From contig JAPLEX010000034.1 in the NCBI GenBank assembly GCA_026390995.1, positions 1-59,624 on the forward strand: a stretch of DNA of 59,624 bases, read 5' to 3'. A program made the translations under genes and the position numbers. The notes beneath the pieces are model-generated. The model saw only the letters and a list, made by a program, of their open reading frames with translations, did no database searches and was not told where the DNA came from. The DNA comes from Flavobacterium sp. Lineage in GTDB: Bacteria > Bacteroidota > Bacteroidia > Flavobacteriales > Flavobacteriaceae. Below are positions 9,175 to 20,318 of the stretch, piece after piece (position 1 is the stretch's first letter; the number at the start of each line of letters is the position of its first letter).

Positions 9175-9603
9175 ATGACCGATAAAAAAATAGCAAAATA
9201 TGACAAGGCCTATTTGCGCATTGCCAAAGAGTGGAGCCTCTTGTCCTACTGTCACCGAAAGCAAGTGGGCGCCATCATTGTGCGTGATCGTATGATTATT
9301 TCTGACGGCTACAACGGCACGCCTTCGGGCTTTGAAAATTGCTGCGAAGACGAAAACGGCCTCACCAATTGGTATGTATTGCATGCCGAAGCCAATGCCA
9401 TTCTCAAAGTGGCTCGCTCTAGCCAAACTTGCGATGGCGCTACCTTATATATTACGCTTTCGCCTTGCAAAGAATGCAGTAAACTGATTCACCAAGCGGG
9501 GATTAAACGCGTGGTATTTCACATGGCCTATCGAGACACCTCGGGCGTTGATTTTTTACTCAAAGCCGGCATTCAAGTGGATCACATTCCCGAATTAGAC
9601 TAA
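9175..9603 (+). CDS. Deoxycytidylate (dCMP) deaminase family protein
   Basis: A 142-residue zinc deaminase. The zinc site is His70-Ala-Glu72 (HAEANA) and Cys98-x2-Cys101 (SPCKEC), the classic cytidine/deoxycytidylate deaminase arrangement. It likely converts dCMP to dUMP, supplying thymidylate synthesis; related ComEB proteins share the fold. It lies between the HupE-like gene and ctpA, with a 12-nt gap to the latter. Confidence 0.88.
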   Translation: MTDKKIAKYDKAYLRIAKEWSLLSYCHRKQVGAIIVRDRMIISDGYNGTPSGFENCCEDENGLTNWYVLHAEANAILKVARSSQTCDGATLYITLSPCKECSKLIHQAGIKRVVFHMAYRDTSGVDFLLKAGIQVDHIPELD

Positions 9604-9615
9604 GCGCCAACACTG

Positions 9616-11179
9616 ATGCAAAAATTCAAAATACTGCTTCCAGTTGCGTTGTTTTTTATGCTGGCCTTGGGCTTTATTTTGGGTTCGAAATTTCAGTTTT
9701 CGGCTTCGCTATCTCATTTTGGCAAACCCACCGCCAAAAACAAACTCAATACCTTACTCGAACTCATCGAAACGGAGTATGTAGATCAAGTTGATACCGA
9801 TTCGATTGTGGATGATGCGGTGAATGCCATTTTGGCTCACCTCGATCCACATTCTAACTATATACCCTCAGCGGACCAAGCGGAGTTGGCCGAAAACATG
9901 AAAGGTGATTTTGTGGGAATTGGCGTCAATTTTTACATGTACAAGGACTCGGTTGCAGTCATTACACCCTTGCCCAAAAGCCCAGCCGAAAGAGCGGGCA
10001 TTCTAGCGGGTGATCGTATTTTGTATGCCGGGAAAACCAAATTGTTTGGTCGTAAATTGCCCTCAGACAGTTTGTTTGCGCATCTTAAAGGCGAAGTGGG
10101 AACAGCCGTGCAACTCACGCTCTACCGTAAAAGCGAGCGCCGTATTTTTAAAACCAAACTGCTCCGCGATCGGGTGCCCATCAAAAGTGTTGATGTAGCG
10201 GTTCTGCTTGCGCCGCATATTGGCTACCTTAAAATCAATCGATTTGCCGAAACAACCTATACAGAATTTGCTAAGGGGTTAAGAAAACTCAAACGACAAG
10301 GGGCTACCACGCTGATTGTTGATTTGCGCGGAAACGGCGGTGGGTATATGGAAATGGCTACGCAAATGGCCGACGAATTTTTGAAAAATGGACAAAAAAT
10401 CGTACTTCTTAAAAGCAGAAAAGGGCAAGTCGAAAAAACACTAGCTACCGAGAAAGGCAGCTTCGAATCGGGGAAAGTACTGATTTTGCAAGACGAAAAT
10501 TCAGCCTCGGCCAGTCAACGACCGAGGACTTGTTATAGGGCGACGGTCATTTGGAAAAGGCTTGGTGCAACGCGAATTGCCTTTTGACGATGGGTCGGCC
10601 GTGCGACTCACCATGGCACGGTATTATACACCTACCGGAAGATCCATTCAAAAAAGTTATAAAAAAGGGGCTGTTGCCTACGAAAACGAATTTGAAAATC
10701 GCTTTGCCAATGGCGAATTGGTCAGCAAAGATTCCATTAAAATTGCCGATTCGCTTAAATTTAAAACACCCAAAGGTCGAATTGTGTATGGGGGTGGGGG
10801 CATTGTTCCCGATATATTTGTTCCTCTAGCCAGCAAAAATGGCCAAGAACACCTTATTTATTTGGTAGAACAAACGGGCTTGGTTTCGCATTTTGTCTTT
10901 GAGCAACTGGATGCCAATCGAGGGTATTATGCCCAACTCAATTTCAAAGACTTTGGTCTGCGCAAAACAGACAGTAAAACCAGCGTTAAAAATTTTGAAG
11001 CCTACCTACAGGCAAATGGCCTTGGCATTTCTTTGCAAAAAAACAAGGAATGGGTTGAGCGCACTATACAGGCCGAACTGGTGAAACAATTGTTTGGTGA
11101 CGAACGCTATTACCAATTGATATTACCAGATGATCCAATGGTACAAGCAGCTTTACACACACAAAATAAATTGCCCTAA
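9616..11179 (+). pseudogene. C-terminal processing peptidase (S41), frameshifted by an apparent ~26-nt deletion
   Basis: Two overlapping frames together make one S41 protease. The first (9616-10587) has an N-terminal membrane anchor (residues 6-25), a PDZ domain (~85-165), and the protease core up to ENSASAS, the region of the catalytic serine. It then goes out of frame. The second frame resumes with NDRGLVIGRRSFGKGLVQ, which holds the catalytic lysine (FGKG), and runs to the stop at 11179. Family members have about nine residues (a pattern like EIFAGAIQD) between SAS and NDRG. Here only one base (10516) remains between those codons, so about 26 nt are missing at 10515/10516. The product is non-functional as read, unless this is an assembly fault. 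Confidence 0.85.
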
Positions 11180-11370
11180 AGTTTTGTCTTTTGTTCTATT
11201 TTTTTGGAGAGTTTAAAAATCACCAAGATAAGAATGGCGCAAAGTGAACCTAAAATTCCAATGAGTGCAATTTTGGTTTCTTCTGTAAATTGGTTAAAAT
11301 CCAACCGACTAATATTAACACCCAAAAAAATTAGCGCAAGTATAATAAGGATTGAAGTAAAAATTTTCAT
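11176..11370 (-). CDS. Small two-helix membrane protein
   Basis: A 64-residue protein with two strongly hydrophobic segments (residues ~4-19 and ~35-54), separated by a polar loop with FNQFTEETK and ending in a Lys-rich tail. No family recognised. Its stop overlaps the end of the convergent ctpA gene by 4 nt. A spacer of 177 nt separates it from the divergent DUF3109 gene. Confidence 0.6.
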   Translation of the reverse strand: MKIFTSILIILALIFLGVNISRLDFNQFTEETKIALIGILGSLCAILILVIFKLSKKIEQKTKL

Positions 11371-11535
11371 TCGTAATTAATTTGGAGTGAAAGTACAAAT
11401 TCAAACTAATATGCGCAATACCTTACCAATTCCACTTGCGACGCTCCCAATGTTTATAATTGGCTGTTTTATAGCAAACTATACATTTTGTTAAATCATT
11501 TAGGTATAAATCTCCGATAATTTAATTCGTAAAAG

Positions 11536-11543
11536 TATCTTTG
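11536..11543 (+). promoter_or_regulatory. -7 element (TATCTTTG) directly before the DUF3109 gene
   Basis: An exact TAnnTTTG match ending only 4 nt before the ATG at 11548. If it is the true promoter, the transcript would have almost no leader. No -33 TTG at the usual spacing. Confidence 0.5.
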
Positions 11544-11547
11544 CCGC

Positions 11548-12132
11548 ATGTTTCAACTCGGAAAAACCATTGTTTCAGAAGACATTTTAGCCAAGGATTT
11601 TGTGTGCAATTTATCGGCATGCAAAGGCGCTTGTTGCGTGGATGGCGATGCGGGCGCGCCTCTTTCTAAAGAAGAAACGGCCATTTTAGAATCGATTTAT
11701 CCACAGATCAAACCGTTCTTGCGTCCCGAAGGTGTTGCGGCCATTGAGGCTCAAGGCGCTTGGGCTATCGGCACCGAAGGCGAATTGGAAACCCCACTCA
11801 TTGACAACCGCGATTGTGCCTATGTAATTTACGACGGTCCCACGGCCTTGTGCGGCATCGAACAAGCCTACAACCAAGGTGTTGTAACTTGGAAAAAACC
11901 GGTTTCTTGTCATTTGTATCCCATCCGCGTGAAAGATTTTACCGAATTTGCGGCTGTCAATTATGACAAATGGGACATCTGTTCTGACGCTTGCGAGTTG
12001 GGCAAAGAATTGCAAGTTCCCGTTTATAAATTTGTCAAAGAAGCGCTCATTCGACGATTTGGAATCGATTGGTACACCGAACTCGAACAAGTAGCCGAAG
12101 AATGGCAAAATACCCCAAAAAAACGCCACTAA
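11548..12132 (+). CDS. DUF3109 family cysteine-rich protein
   Basis: A 194-residue cytoplasmic protein with many conserved cysteines: CNLSACKGACC near residues 20-30, then CAYVIY, ALCGIE, SCHLYPIRV, and DICSDACELG. This matches DUF3109, related to the YkgJ-type metal-binding proteins, so it probably binds iron-sulfur or zinc. The biochemical role is unknown. The 291-nt spacer after it, before nrdB, is AT-rich and shows no gene or clear hairpin. Confidence 0.85.
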   Translation: MFQLGKTIVSEDILAKDFVCNLSACKGACCVDGDAGAPLSKEETAILESIYPQIKPFLRPEGVAAIEAQGAWAIGTEGELETPLIDNRDCAYVIYDGPTALCGIEQAYNQGVVTWKKPVSCHLYPIRVKDFTEFAAVNYDKWDICSDACELGKELQVPVYKFVKEALIRRFGIDWYTELEQVAEEWQNTPKKRH

Positions 12133-12423
12133 CTTTTGTTACTGCAACTAAAATTCACCGAGCGATTTCGTTTTTATCTATGTTAAATTGCTTGGCGTGT
12201 TACCCCTTGTTTTTAGGGACTTTCATGACTTTATTAAAACATAAATTACTGATAACAAGTGGTTTATACTTATTTCCTACAAAAGCCTACGAAAACACAA
12301 TTTGTTAAAAACTAAAGTAGATTGTGAATAAGTTTGACTTTCTTATTCCGATACAAATCCTAATCTTTGTGCGAGCACTTCACAAGTGTGTTTCAACACC
12401 TAATTCGATTAAAAACATAAAAA

Positions 12424-13401
12424 ATGGCAACCGTAGAACCTATTTTACAAGAGAACAAAGACCGCTTCGTAATTTTTCCGATTAAACACCACGACATTTG
12501 GGAGTTTTATAAAAAACAAGAGGCTTGTATTTGGACTGCCGAAGAAATAGATTTACATACGGATCTCAACGACTGGAATAATAAATTGTCGGAAGAAGAG
12601 AAATATTTTGTGAAACACATCTTGGCTTTCTTTGCCGCTTCTGATGGAATTGTTAACGAGAATTTGGCCGAGAATTTTGTGAGCGAAGTGCAGTATCCCG
12701 AAGCCAAGTTTTTTTATGGCTTTCAGTTGATGATGGAGAACATTCACAGCGAAACCTATTCCTTATTAATCGATACCTACGTGAAAGATGAGGCCGAAAA
12801 AAACGATTTATTTCATGCCATCGAAGTATTTCCAGCCATCAAAGAAAAAGCCGATTGGGCTTTGCGTTGGATCAGCTCTGATTCTTTTGCAGAACGATTA
12901 ATTGCTTTTGCTGCGGTAGAAGGCATCTTTTTCTCTGGTTCCTTTTGTTCTATTTTTTGGTTAAAAAAACGCGGCTTGATGCCAGGCTTAACATTCTCGA
13001 ACGAATTAATTTCTCGCGACGAAGGCATGCATTGTGATTTTGCCGTGCATTTGCACAACCATCACCTCACAAACAAAGTGTCTAAAGCGCGCATCACCGA
13101 AATCCTTACCGATGCCCTCAATATCGAACGTAAATTCATTACCGAGTCCTTGCCGGTTAGTTTAATTGGGATGAATGCCGTTTTGATGACGCAATATTTG
13201 GAGTTTGTAACCGACCGTTTATTGGTAGAATTGGGTTGCGACCGGGTGTATAATTCAAGCAATCCGTTTGATTTCATGGACATGATTTCGCTGCAAGGCA
13301 AAACAAATTTCTTTGAGAAACGCGTGGCCGAATACCAAAAATCGGGAGTGATGAACACCGATGCCGACGCCCAAAAAATTTCTTTCGACGCCGATTTTTA
13401 G
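12424..13401 (+). CDS. nrdB: Ribonucleoside-diphosphate reductase, beta (radical) subunit
   Basis: The 325-residue class I small subunit that generates the radical used by NrdA to reduce ribonucleotides. Visible metal ligands and radical site: Glu105 and His108 (MENIHSETY) with Tyr112 as the expected radical tyrosine, Glu166 (AAVEGIFF), and Glu200 with His203 (RDEGMH). The tyrosine is present, consistent with class Ia/Ib-like chemistry. nrdA follows 165 nt downstream; that spacer contains small GC-poor hairpins but no gene. Confidence 0.95.
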   Translation: MATVEPILQENKDRFVIFPIKHHDIWEFYKKQEACIWTAEEIDLHTDLNDWNNKLSEEEKYFVKHILAFFAASDGIVNENLAENFVSEVQYPEAKFFYGFQLMMENIHSETYSLLIDTYVKDEAEKNDLFHAIEVFPAIKEKADWALRWISSDSFAERLIAFAAVEGIFFSGSFCSIFWLKKRGLMPGLTFSNELISRDEGMHCDFAVHLHNHHLTNKVSKARITEILTDALNIERKFITESLPVSLIGMNAVLMTQYLEFVTDRLLVELGCDRVYNSSNPFDFMDMISLQGKTNFFEKRVAEYQKSGVMNTDADAQKISFDADF

Positions 13402-13566
13402 TCGATTTCCAAACCATACCATTTTTAAAGCCATTACTTTTACTACACGCCTTCCGGGATTTATTTCTGCCAAAGCACCTTATCTTTTGCAGCAAGACCC
13501 AAAAAAAAGAGTACAAATACCCTGAAATAGGGAAGGGATTTCCTGTTTCATTAAAACAAATTATCT

Positions 13567-15984
13567 ATGTATGTAGTAAAAAGAGACGGCCACAAAGAGC
13601 CCGTCATGTTTGACAAAATTACCGACCGTGTAAAAAAATTATGTTATGGTTTAAATGATTTAGTAGACGCTGTAAAAGTAGCGATGCGCGTAATTGAAGG
13701 ATTGTATGACGGGGTGACCACCTCTGAGTTAGACAACCTGGCCGCCGAAACCGCTGCGTCTATGACCATTGCCCATCCGGATTATGCCCAACTGGCCGCC
13801 CGAATCGCCATCTCGAATCTACATAAAAACACCAAAAAATCATTTTCGGAAACGATGCACGACATGTATCATTATGTAAATCCGAGAACCAACCAAGCCG
13901 CTCCTTTATTATCAGAAGAAGTATACAATGTGATCCAAGAGAATGCCGAATTCTTGGATTCCCACATCATTTATAACCGCGATTTCAATTACGATTACTT
14001 CGGGTTTAAAACCTTGGAGCGTTCGTATTTGCTAAAAATTAACGGCAAAATTGTGGAGCGTCCGCAGCACATGCTTATGCGTGTAGCGGTAGGAATTCAC
14101 CTCAACGACCTGACCTCAGTGATTGAAACCTACGATTTGATGTCCAAAAAATTCTTCACGCACGCCACACCCACTTTGTTCAATGCCGGAACGCCCAAGC
14201 CACAAATGTCTTCTTGTTTCCTTTTGGCGATGCAAGACGACAGCATTGATGGCATTTACGACACTTTAAAACAAACCGCAAAAATCTCGCAATCGGCGGG
14301 AGGAATTGGGCTTTCTATACACAATGTTCGCGCTACAGGTTCTTATATTCGCGGCACAAACGGAACCTCAAACGGCATCGTGCCGATGTTGCGTGTGTTC
14401 AATGACACGGCCCGTTATGTAGACCAAGGCGGTGGAAAACGCAAGGGCAGTTTTGCCATTTACTTAGAAACCTGGCATGCCGACATTTTTGATTTCTTGG
14501 ATTTGAAAAAGAATACCGGGAAAGAAGAAATGCGTGCACGTGATTTGTTTTTTGCCATGTGGACTTCTGATTTATTCATGAAACGCGTACAAGACGACAG
14601 CACGTGGACCTTGATGTGTCCCAACGAATGTCCTGGCTTGTATGAAGTATACGGCGAAGAATTCGAAGAATTATATACTTCGTATGAAGCCAAAGGCAAG
14701 GGCCGTAAAACGATCAATGCACGTGAACTATGGGAAAAAATATTAGAGTCACAAATTGAGACCGGTACACCTTATATGTTGTATAAGGATGCGGCCAACA
14801 GAAAGTCTAACCAAAAGAATTTGGGAACCATTCGCTCGTCCAATTTGTGCACCGAAATCATGGAGTACACCTCAGAAGACGAAATTGCCGTGTGTAATTT
14901 GGCTTCGATTTCGTTGCCGATGTTTGTAGAGAATGGCGCTTTCAATCACGACTTGTTGTATAATGTAACCAAGCGTGTGACCCGCAACTTAAACAAAGTA
15001 ATTGACCGAAATTACTACCCGGTTAAAGAAGCCGAAAACTCCAACATGCGTCACCGTCCGGTAGGATTAGGCGTGCAAGGATTGGCTGATGCCTTTATCT
15101 TGTTGCGTCTACCGTTTACCAGCGATGAGGCCAAAAAATTAAACCAAGAAATTTTTGAAACCTTATATTTTGCTGCGGTTACCGCATCCTTGGAGATGTC
15201 AAAAGAAGAGGGGCCTTATTCTACCTTCAAAGGCTCGCCTATTTCACAAGGGGAGTTCCAACACAATTTATGGGGACTTAAAGACGAAGAGCTTTCCGGT
15301 CGTTGGGACTGGGGTGCTTTGCGTAAGGAAGTGATGAAACACGGAGTGCGTAATTCGTTATTGGTGGCCCCAATGCCAACGGCTTCTACCTCACAAATTT
15401 TAGGAAACAATGAGGCGTTTGAGCCGTATACTTCCAACATTTACACGCGTCGTGTATTGTCCGGTGAATTTATCGTGGTAAACAAACATTTGTTAGAAGA
15501 CTTAGTAAATCGCGGGTTATGGAACGAAACCCTGAAACAAGAAATCATGCGTCACAACGGCTCGGTGCAAAATATTGATGCCGTCCCAGCAGATTTAAAA
15601 GAATTGTACAAAACCGTTTGGGAAATGTCTATGAAAGACATCATCGATATGTCACGTCACAGAGGGTATTTTATTGATCAATCCCAATCGTTAAACTTGT
15701 TTATGCAAGACGCCAATTTCTCCAAACTGACTTCGATGCACTTTTATGCTTGGCAATCTGGGCTTAAAACGGGGATGTATTATTTGAGAACCAAATCGGC
15801 AGTAGACGCGATTAAATTTACCTTGAATAACGACAAAAAAGCAGAAACGATCCCCGATGCAGTAGCACTCGAAGTTGTTGCTGCTCCGGCTGAAGCGGTA
15901 GAGATGACGCCAGAAGAATTTGCAGCTATGATTGAGCATGCCCGCAACGCCGGACCCGAAGAATGCGAAATGTGTGGCTCGTAA
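13567..15984 (+). CDS. nrdA: Ribonucleoside-diphosphate reductase, alpha (catalytic) subunit
   Basis: The 805-residue large subunit. An ATP-cone-like allosteric domain is at the N-terminus ([18 protein letters not shown]). The barrel shows [14 protein letters not shown] [20 protein letters not shown], then SNLCTEI and the [20 protein letters not shown] signature. The C-terminal tail ends with the redox pair Cys800-x2-Cys803 (CEMCGS). It acts with NrdB to make dNDPs. A dGTPase gene follows, so nucleotide-pool genes are grouped here. Confidence 0.95.
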   Translation: MYVVKRDGHKEPVMFDKITDRVKKLCYGLNDLVDAVKVAMRVIEGLYDGVTTSELDNLAAETAASMTIAHPDYAQLAARIAISNLHKNTKKSFSETMHDMYHYVNPRTNQAAPLLSEEVYNVIQENAEFLDSHIIYNRDFNYDYFGFKTLERSYLLKINGKIVERPQHMLMRVAVGIHLNDLTSVIETYDLMSKKFFTHATPTLFNAGTPKPQMSSCFLLAMQDDSIDGIYDTLKQTAKISQSAGGIGLSIHNVRATGSYIRGTNGTSNGIVPMLRVFNDTARYVDQGGGKRKGSFAIYLETWHADIFDFLDLKKNTGKEEMRARDLFFAMWTSDLFMKRVQDDSTWTLMCPNECPGLYEVYGEEFEELYTSYEAKGKGRKTINARELWEKILESQIETGTPYMLYKDAANRKSNQKNLGTIRSSNLCTEIMEYTSEDEIAVCNLASISLPMFVENGAFNHDLLYNVTKRVTRNLNKVIDRNYYPVKEAENSNMRHRPVGLGVQGLADAFILLRLPFTSDEAKKLNQEIFETLYFAAVTASLEMSKEEGPYSTFKGSPISQGEFQHNLWGLKDEELSGRWDWGALRKEVMKHGVRNSLLVAPMPTASTSQILGNNEAFEPYTSNIYTRRVLSGEFIVVNKHLLEDLVNRGLWNETLKQEIMRHNGSVQNIDAVPADLKELYKTVWEMSMKDIIDMSRHRGYFIDQSQSLNLFMQDANFSKLTSMHFYAWQSGLKTGMYYLRTKSAVDAIKFTLNNDKKAETIPDAVALEVVAAPAEAVEMTPEEFAAMIEHARNAGPEECEMCGS

Positions 15985-16002
15985 ATAAAACCAAATAAAA
16001 TG

Positions 16003-16010
16003 TATCTTTG
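16003..16010 (+). promoter_or_regulatory. -7 element (TATCTTTG) of the dGTPase gene
   Basis: An exact TAnnTTTG match 58 nt before the dgt start. A short AACAGCTGTCTATAGGATGGCTGTT stem-like sequence follows at about 16012-16036. No -33 TTG is obvious. Confidence 0.45.
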
Positions 16011-16068
16011 AAACAGCTGTCTATAGGATGGCTGTTTTCTTTTCAATTTATTCCAAAACAGTAAAACT

Positions 16069-17415
16069 ATGATGCAGTGGGAACAATTGTTGTCTTTGAG
16101 ACGCCAAGGCGATGCGAGCAAACGCTTGCGCAAAGAACAAGACGATACTCGGTTGGGTTTTGAAGTTGATTATGATCGGATAATTTTTTCGGCGGCATTT
16201 CGGTCGTTGCAAGACAAAACACAAGTTATTCCGTTGTCTAAAACTGATTTTGTGCACACCCGACTTACTCACAGTCTAGAAGTGTCGGTAGTGGGCCGTT
16301 CTTTGGGCCGTTTGGTGGGTAAAAAAATACTAGACAATCACCCGTATTTACAAGAAGTACATGGGTATCAAATGAATGATTTTGGCGCCATTGTGGCCGC
16401 AGCTTGTTTGGCCCACGACATTGGGAATCCGCCATTTGGTCATTCGGGGGAGAAAGCCATCGGCGAATATTTTTCAATCGGAAAAGGGCAAAAATACCAA
16501 GCCGAATTGACCCCCAAACAATGGCAAGATTTAATTGATTTTGAAGGCAATGCCAACGGCTTCTCGGTGCTCACAGCTGATCGGCCTGGTGTAGAAGGCG
16601 GGATTCGAATTTCATATGCCACCTTGGGAGCCTTTATGAAATACCCCAAAGAAAGTTTGCCCAAAAAACCTACTTCGGCCATAGCCGATAAAAAATATGG
16701 GTTTTTTCAGTCTGACAAATCCTTTTTTCAAGATGTGGCGGCCGAACTCGGTTTGATATCCAACAAAACGGGTAATGACATAGGTTTTGAGCGCCATCCC
16801 TTGGCCTATTTGGTTGAAGCTGCCGACGACATATGCTACACGGTAATCGATTTTGAAGACGGCATTAATTTAGGCCTGGTGTCAGAAGATTATGCCTTGG
16901 AATATTTAATAAAATTAGTCAAAGACACCATTGACACCCAAAAATACAAAACCTTAGTTACCAAAGAAGATCGCATCAGTTATCTAAGAGCACTGGCAAT
17001 TGGCACCCTTATACAAGATGCGGTGCGTGTTTTCTTGGAAAATGAATCGGCAATTTTGGCGGGTAATTTTCCTTATTCGCTCTTAGATAAAAGTCGCTTT
17101 AAACCACAGATGGATGACATTATAAAATTGAGCGTAAAGAACATTTACCAAAGCAGAGAAGTAATTGAAAAGGAAATTACGGGCTACCAAATTATCAATG
17201 TATTGCTCGATAAAATGATTACCGCTTTTGAAAACCAAGTACAGGGATCAGCCACCAACTATGATAAGTTACTGTTGCAATTGGTGCCCGAAAAACATCG
17301 TGTATATAAAGAAAACACCTACGATCGATTGTTGCATATTTGCCACTTTATTTCCTTGCTCACCGACGGGAATGCCCTTTTGTTTTATCGAAATATCAAC
17401 GGGAATCACGATTAA
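16069..17415 (+). CDS. dgt: Deoxyguanosinetriphosphate triphosphohydrolase (dGTPase)
   Basis: A 448-residue HD-superfamily enzyme that splits dGTP (or other dNTPs) into nucleoside and triphosphate. HD metal site: His68 (TRLTHSLEV) and His116-Asp117 (CLAHDIGNPPFGHSGE), with the later AADDICYTVIDFEDG containing the remaining aspartate. The start could be the first or second Met (16069 or 16072). It sits next to nrdA, consistent with dNTP homeostasis. Confidence 0.9.
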   Translation: MMQWEQLLSLRRQGDASKRLRKEQDDTRLGFEVDYDRIIFSAAFRSLQDKTQVIPLSKTDFVHTRLTHSLEVSVVGRSLGRLVGKKILDNHPYLQEVHGYQMNDFGAIVAAACLAHDIGNPPFGHSGEKAIGEYFSIGKGQKYQAELTPKQWQDLIDFEGNANGFSVLTADRPGVEGGIRISYATLGAFMKYPKESLPKKPTSAIADKKYGFFQSDKSFFQDVAAELGLISNKTGNDIGFERHPLAYLVEAADDICYTVIDFEDGINLGLVSEDYALEYLIKLVKDTIDTQKYKTLVTKEDRISYLRALAIGTLIQDAVRVFLENESAILAGNFPYSLLDKSRFKPQMDDIIKLSVKNIYQSREVIEKEITGYQIINVLLDKMITAFENQVQGSATNYDKLLLQLVPEKHRVYKENTYDRLLHICHFISLLTDGNALLFYRNINGNHD

Positions 17416-17440
17416 ACTTGTTAATCTTCCCTCCGATTTT

Positions 17441-17470
17441 TTGATTTCATAAAAAATTAATTTATGTTTG
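17441..17470 (+). promoter_or_regulatory. Promoter of the first M36 protease gene
   Basis: TTG (17441-17443), 19 nt, then TATGTTTG (17463-17470), an excellent Bacteroidetes promoter, 22 nt before the ATG. The same -7 octamer recurs before the paralog. Confidence 0.7.
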
Positions 17471-17492
17471 TTTCTCAAAACTTATAAAACAA

Positions 17493-20174
17493 ATGAAAAA
17501 AATTACACTATTAACCGCATTGCTGGTTACTTTCTTGGGATTTTCTCAGGCAAATAAGCAGAAAATCCAATCCTATTTAGACAACAACCGCGCTAAATAC
17601 GGATTGACTTCACAAGACGTTTCGGACTGGGTAATCGAAAGCGAACAAAATTCTACCTCTACAAAAATCACGAACTACCGTTTAGTTCAACGTCACCAAG
17701 GCATTGAGTTATTTGATGCACAATCAAATATTTGGTTCAAAAATGACGAAGCCATTAACCTGGGAAATCGTTTTCAATCAGCGGTTGCGTCTCGTGTGAA
17801 CACCACACAGCCTTCTTTAGATGTGCTTCAAGCCCTACAATCAGCCTATGCTAAATTAGGCTATGAATTGCCAAGTTTCACCATTACAGAAAACCAAAAC
17901 AACAAGTTTCAACTTTCTGATGGGGTACACGAAGATCCAATTTTAGGAAAATTAGGGTACCAAGTAGTTGCCGACAACAAATTGCAACTGGCTTGGGGAT
18001 TTCAATTTTATGCACCAAAAGGAAACCATTACTGGGACATCAAAATTGATGCCGTAAGCGGCCAGGTTTTGGACAAAAAAGATTTGACTATTTCTTGTGA
18101 CTTTGGCGATAAAAATCACCAAGATCACGACTACAAAAAACAGTTCAATTTTCAGTTGAATGCAATGAATAATTCAGCGGCTTTAGCTGTTCCAACACCT
18201 GGAACGTATCGTGTAATTCCGTTCAATTATGAAAGTCCAAATCATTCGCCTTTTGAATTGATCACTACAGTTGGAAACAGCTTAGCTTCGCCAAACGGCT
18301 GGCATGATTCTAATGCACTTGGTGGAACAACGGCTTCTTTACGCTTCACTTATTCAAGAGGAAACAATGTATTGGCTCAAGAAGATGCCGACGGAAACAA
18401 CGGAACAGGCATCCGTGCCGATGGTGGTGCTTCCTTAACCTTTGATTTTCCATATGGTGGACAAACCTTATTGCCAACCGCTTACACTTCTGCTGCAACT
18501 ACCAACTTGTTCTACATGAATAACATCATGCACGATATTTGGTACCAATACGGATTTGACGAAGCCAACGGAAATTACCAACAAAACAACTTAGGTCGTG
18601 GAGGAGTTTCCTCTGCAACAGGTGATTACGTGCAAGCCGATTCGCAAGACGGCTATTCACAAACGACTCCTACTGAAAACAACGCCAACTTTACACCTAC
18701 CAATGATGGTGTTCGTCCAAGAATTCAAATGTTCTTGTGGACATTAGGAGCGCCACCAACCGATTACATTACGGTAAATGGTCCATCGCCTATTGCAGGT
18801 CCTTATGCAGCCACAACCAATGTGTTTGAAGGAACTGATCGTATTCCGGTGCCTGCTGCACCAAACGGCATCGTTTCTGATTTAGTTTTATACAACAACA
18901 ACCCTACGCCTCCAGGCTACCATTCTGCTTGCCAAATTCCAACTAATCCGTTTGAATTGTCTGGTAAAATTGCCTTGATCAAACGTGGAGGATGTTTCTT
19001 TAGCTTAAAAGTTAAAAATGCACAAGATGCAGGTGCTTTGGCTGTAATCGTAATGGATAGTATTGACAACAACCCAACTCGTTTATCAATGAGTTCAACA
19101 GGTTTATTGGGAATCACTATTCCTGCAGTATTTGTGACCAAAGAAATCGGAGATAGTTTCTTGGCAGAGATGGCTAATGGTCCATTAAACGTGAAATTAG
19201 AAGTGCCAAACAACTTGTATTTATATGCTGATGGTGATTTTGATAACGTAATTATTGGCCACGAATACGGTCACGGAATTTCGAATCGTTTAGTAGGTGG
19301 AGGTGCAGCAGGCTGTATGACCAACTACGATCAAATGGGAGAAGGTTGGTCTGACTGGTTCGGATTGATGTTGCAATTGAAAGCAGGGGATGCTGGAACT
19401 GATGCTAAAGAAGTAGGAACCTACGTTATAAACCAACCAATTGATGGATTTGGTATTCGTGATTTCCCTTATTCTACTGACTTGACTGTGAATCCTAGAA
19501 CGATGATAAACTCAAATGCAGTGATTCCAATCGATGCAGCCGATACGGCCTATCGTTATGTAATTGGAGAATTTTGGACATCTTGTTTGTGGGATTTAAC
19601 ATGGGCCTATATTGATAAATACGGATATGACGCCGATGTTTATAACGGAACAGGTGGTAATAACAAAGTGATGCGTTTAGTAGCCGATGCCTTGAAATTA
19701 GAAACATGTAATGGAACTAATATTGTTACCGGACGTGATAATTTAATCGCTGCCGATCAAGCGACTACAGGTGGAGCTGATTATTGCTTAATTACAGATG
19801 TGTTTGCAAGACGTGGTGTTGGACTTAATGCCTCAGCCGGAAGTGTAAATGACTGTAACGACCAAGTTGAAGATTTTACCGCTTTCCCAGCTGGACCAAA
19901 CTGTACCTTAGCCGTTGATTACTTTAACAATCCAGATTTGTTTAGAGTGTATCCGAATCCAACAAATGGTGTAATCAATGTGAGAATCAATCAATTTGTA
20001 GGAAAACTTTCGATTCAAATTGTTGATTTGAATGGACGTGTAGTTTACACCCAAAAAGATGCCGATTTCAACATTGAAAAAAGCATAGACATGAACCGTT
20101 TCCAAGCGGGTATGTATATTGTGAACGTAAACAACGAGCAATTTAGCTTCTCACAAAAAATCGTGAAAAACTAA
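17493..20174 (+). CDS. Fungalysin-type (M36) metalloprotease with PA and T9SS sorting domains, copy 1
   Basis: An 893-residue secreted protease. Signal peptide (MKKITLLTALLVTFLGFSQA), FTP-type propeptide (~25-200), then the catalytic domain. The zinc motif is HEYGH beginning at His590, followed by the downstream glutamate motif MGEGWSDWF. A PA (protease-associated) insert is visible at ~455-575 (ALIKRGGCFFSLKVKNAQDA). The last ~80 residues are a T9SS type A domain (RVYPNPTNGVINV ... FSQKIVKN). It likely degrades extracellular protein for nutrition. It is followed by its own terminator and a close paralog. Confidence 0.93.
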   Translation: MKKITLLTALLVTFLGFSQANKQKIQSYLDNNRAKYGLTSQDVSDWVIESEQNSTSTKITNYRLVQRHQGIELFDAQSNIWFKNDEAINLGNRFQSAVASRVNTTQPSLDVLQALQSAYAKLGYELPSFTITENQNNKFQLSDGVHEDPILGKLGYQVVADNKLQLAWGFQFYAPKGNHYWDIKIDAVSGQVLDKKDLTISCDFGDKNHQDHDYKKQFNFQLNAMNNSAALAVPTPGTYRVIPFNYESPNHSPFELITTVGNSLASPNGWHDSNALGGTTASLRFTYSRGNNVLAQEDADGNNGTGIRADGGASLTFDFPYGGQTLLPTAYTSAATTNLFYMNNIMHDIWYQYGFDEANGNYQQNNLGRGGVSSATGDYVQADSQDGYSQTTPTENNANFTPTNDGVRPRIQMFLWTLGAPPTDYITVNGPSPIAGPYAATTNVFEGTDRIPVPAAPNGIVSDLVLYNNNPTPPGYHSACQIPTNPFELSGKIALIKRGGCFFSLKVKNAQDAGALAVIVMDSIDNNPTRLSMSSTGLLGITIPAVFVTKEIGDSFLAEMANGPLNVKLEVPNNLYLYADGDFDNVIIGHEYGHGISNRLVGGGAAGCMTNYDQMGEGWSDWFGLMLQLKAGDAGTDAKEVGTYVINQPIDGFGIRDFPYSTDLTVNPRTMINSNAVIPIDAADTAYRYVIGEFWTSCLWDLTWAYIDKYGYDADVYNGTGGNNKVMRLVADALKLETCNGTNIVTGRDNLIAADQATTGGADYCLITDVFARRGVGLNASAGSVNDCNDQVEDFTAFPAGPNCTLAVDYFNNPDLFRVYPNPTNGVINVRINQFVGKLSIQIVDLNGRVVYTQKDADFNIEKSIDMNRFQAGMYIVNVNNEQFSFSQKIVKN

Positions 20175-20194
20175 ATTTAACTCACCCAAAATAG

Positions 20195-20228
20195 AAAGTC
20201 CAAATCGAAAGGTTTGGACTTTTTTTTG
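20195..20228 (+). terminator. Terminator after M36 protease copy 1
   Basis: AAAGTCCAAATC (20196-20207) pairs with GGTTTGGACTTT around GAAA, with one G-T wobble, followed by a long T run. Confidence 0.85.
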
Positions 20229-20251
20229 TCTCGTTTTTTCCTACTTCTTTT

Positions 20252-20280
20252 TTGTCTTCCAAATAATTAATCTATGTTTG
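20252..20280 (+). promoter_or_regulatory. Promoter of the second M36 protease gene
   Basis: TTG (20252-20254), 18 nt, then TATGTTTG (20273-20280), essentially the same promoter as copy 1. It shows that the ATG at 20274 inside it is not the start and that translation begins at 20319. Confidence 0.7.
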
Positions 20281-20318
20281 TTGGCAGTAAAAAACCAACT
20301 CAACCCAAGATTTTCTTT

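Noticed and set aside
13402..13566. Possible small gene between nrdB and nrdA
   Set aside because: The opposite-strand open frames here are extensions of shadows of nrdB, without a plausible start context or features.
20274..20318. Upstream ATG of the second M36 protease
   Set aside because: It falls inside the promoter -7 element and would place extra residues before the signal peptide.
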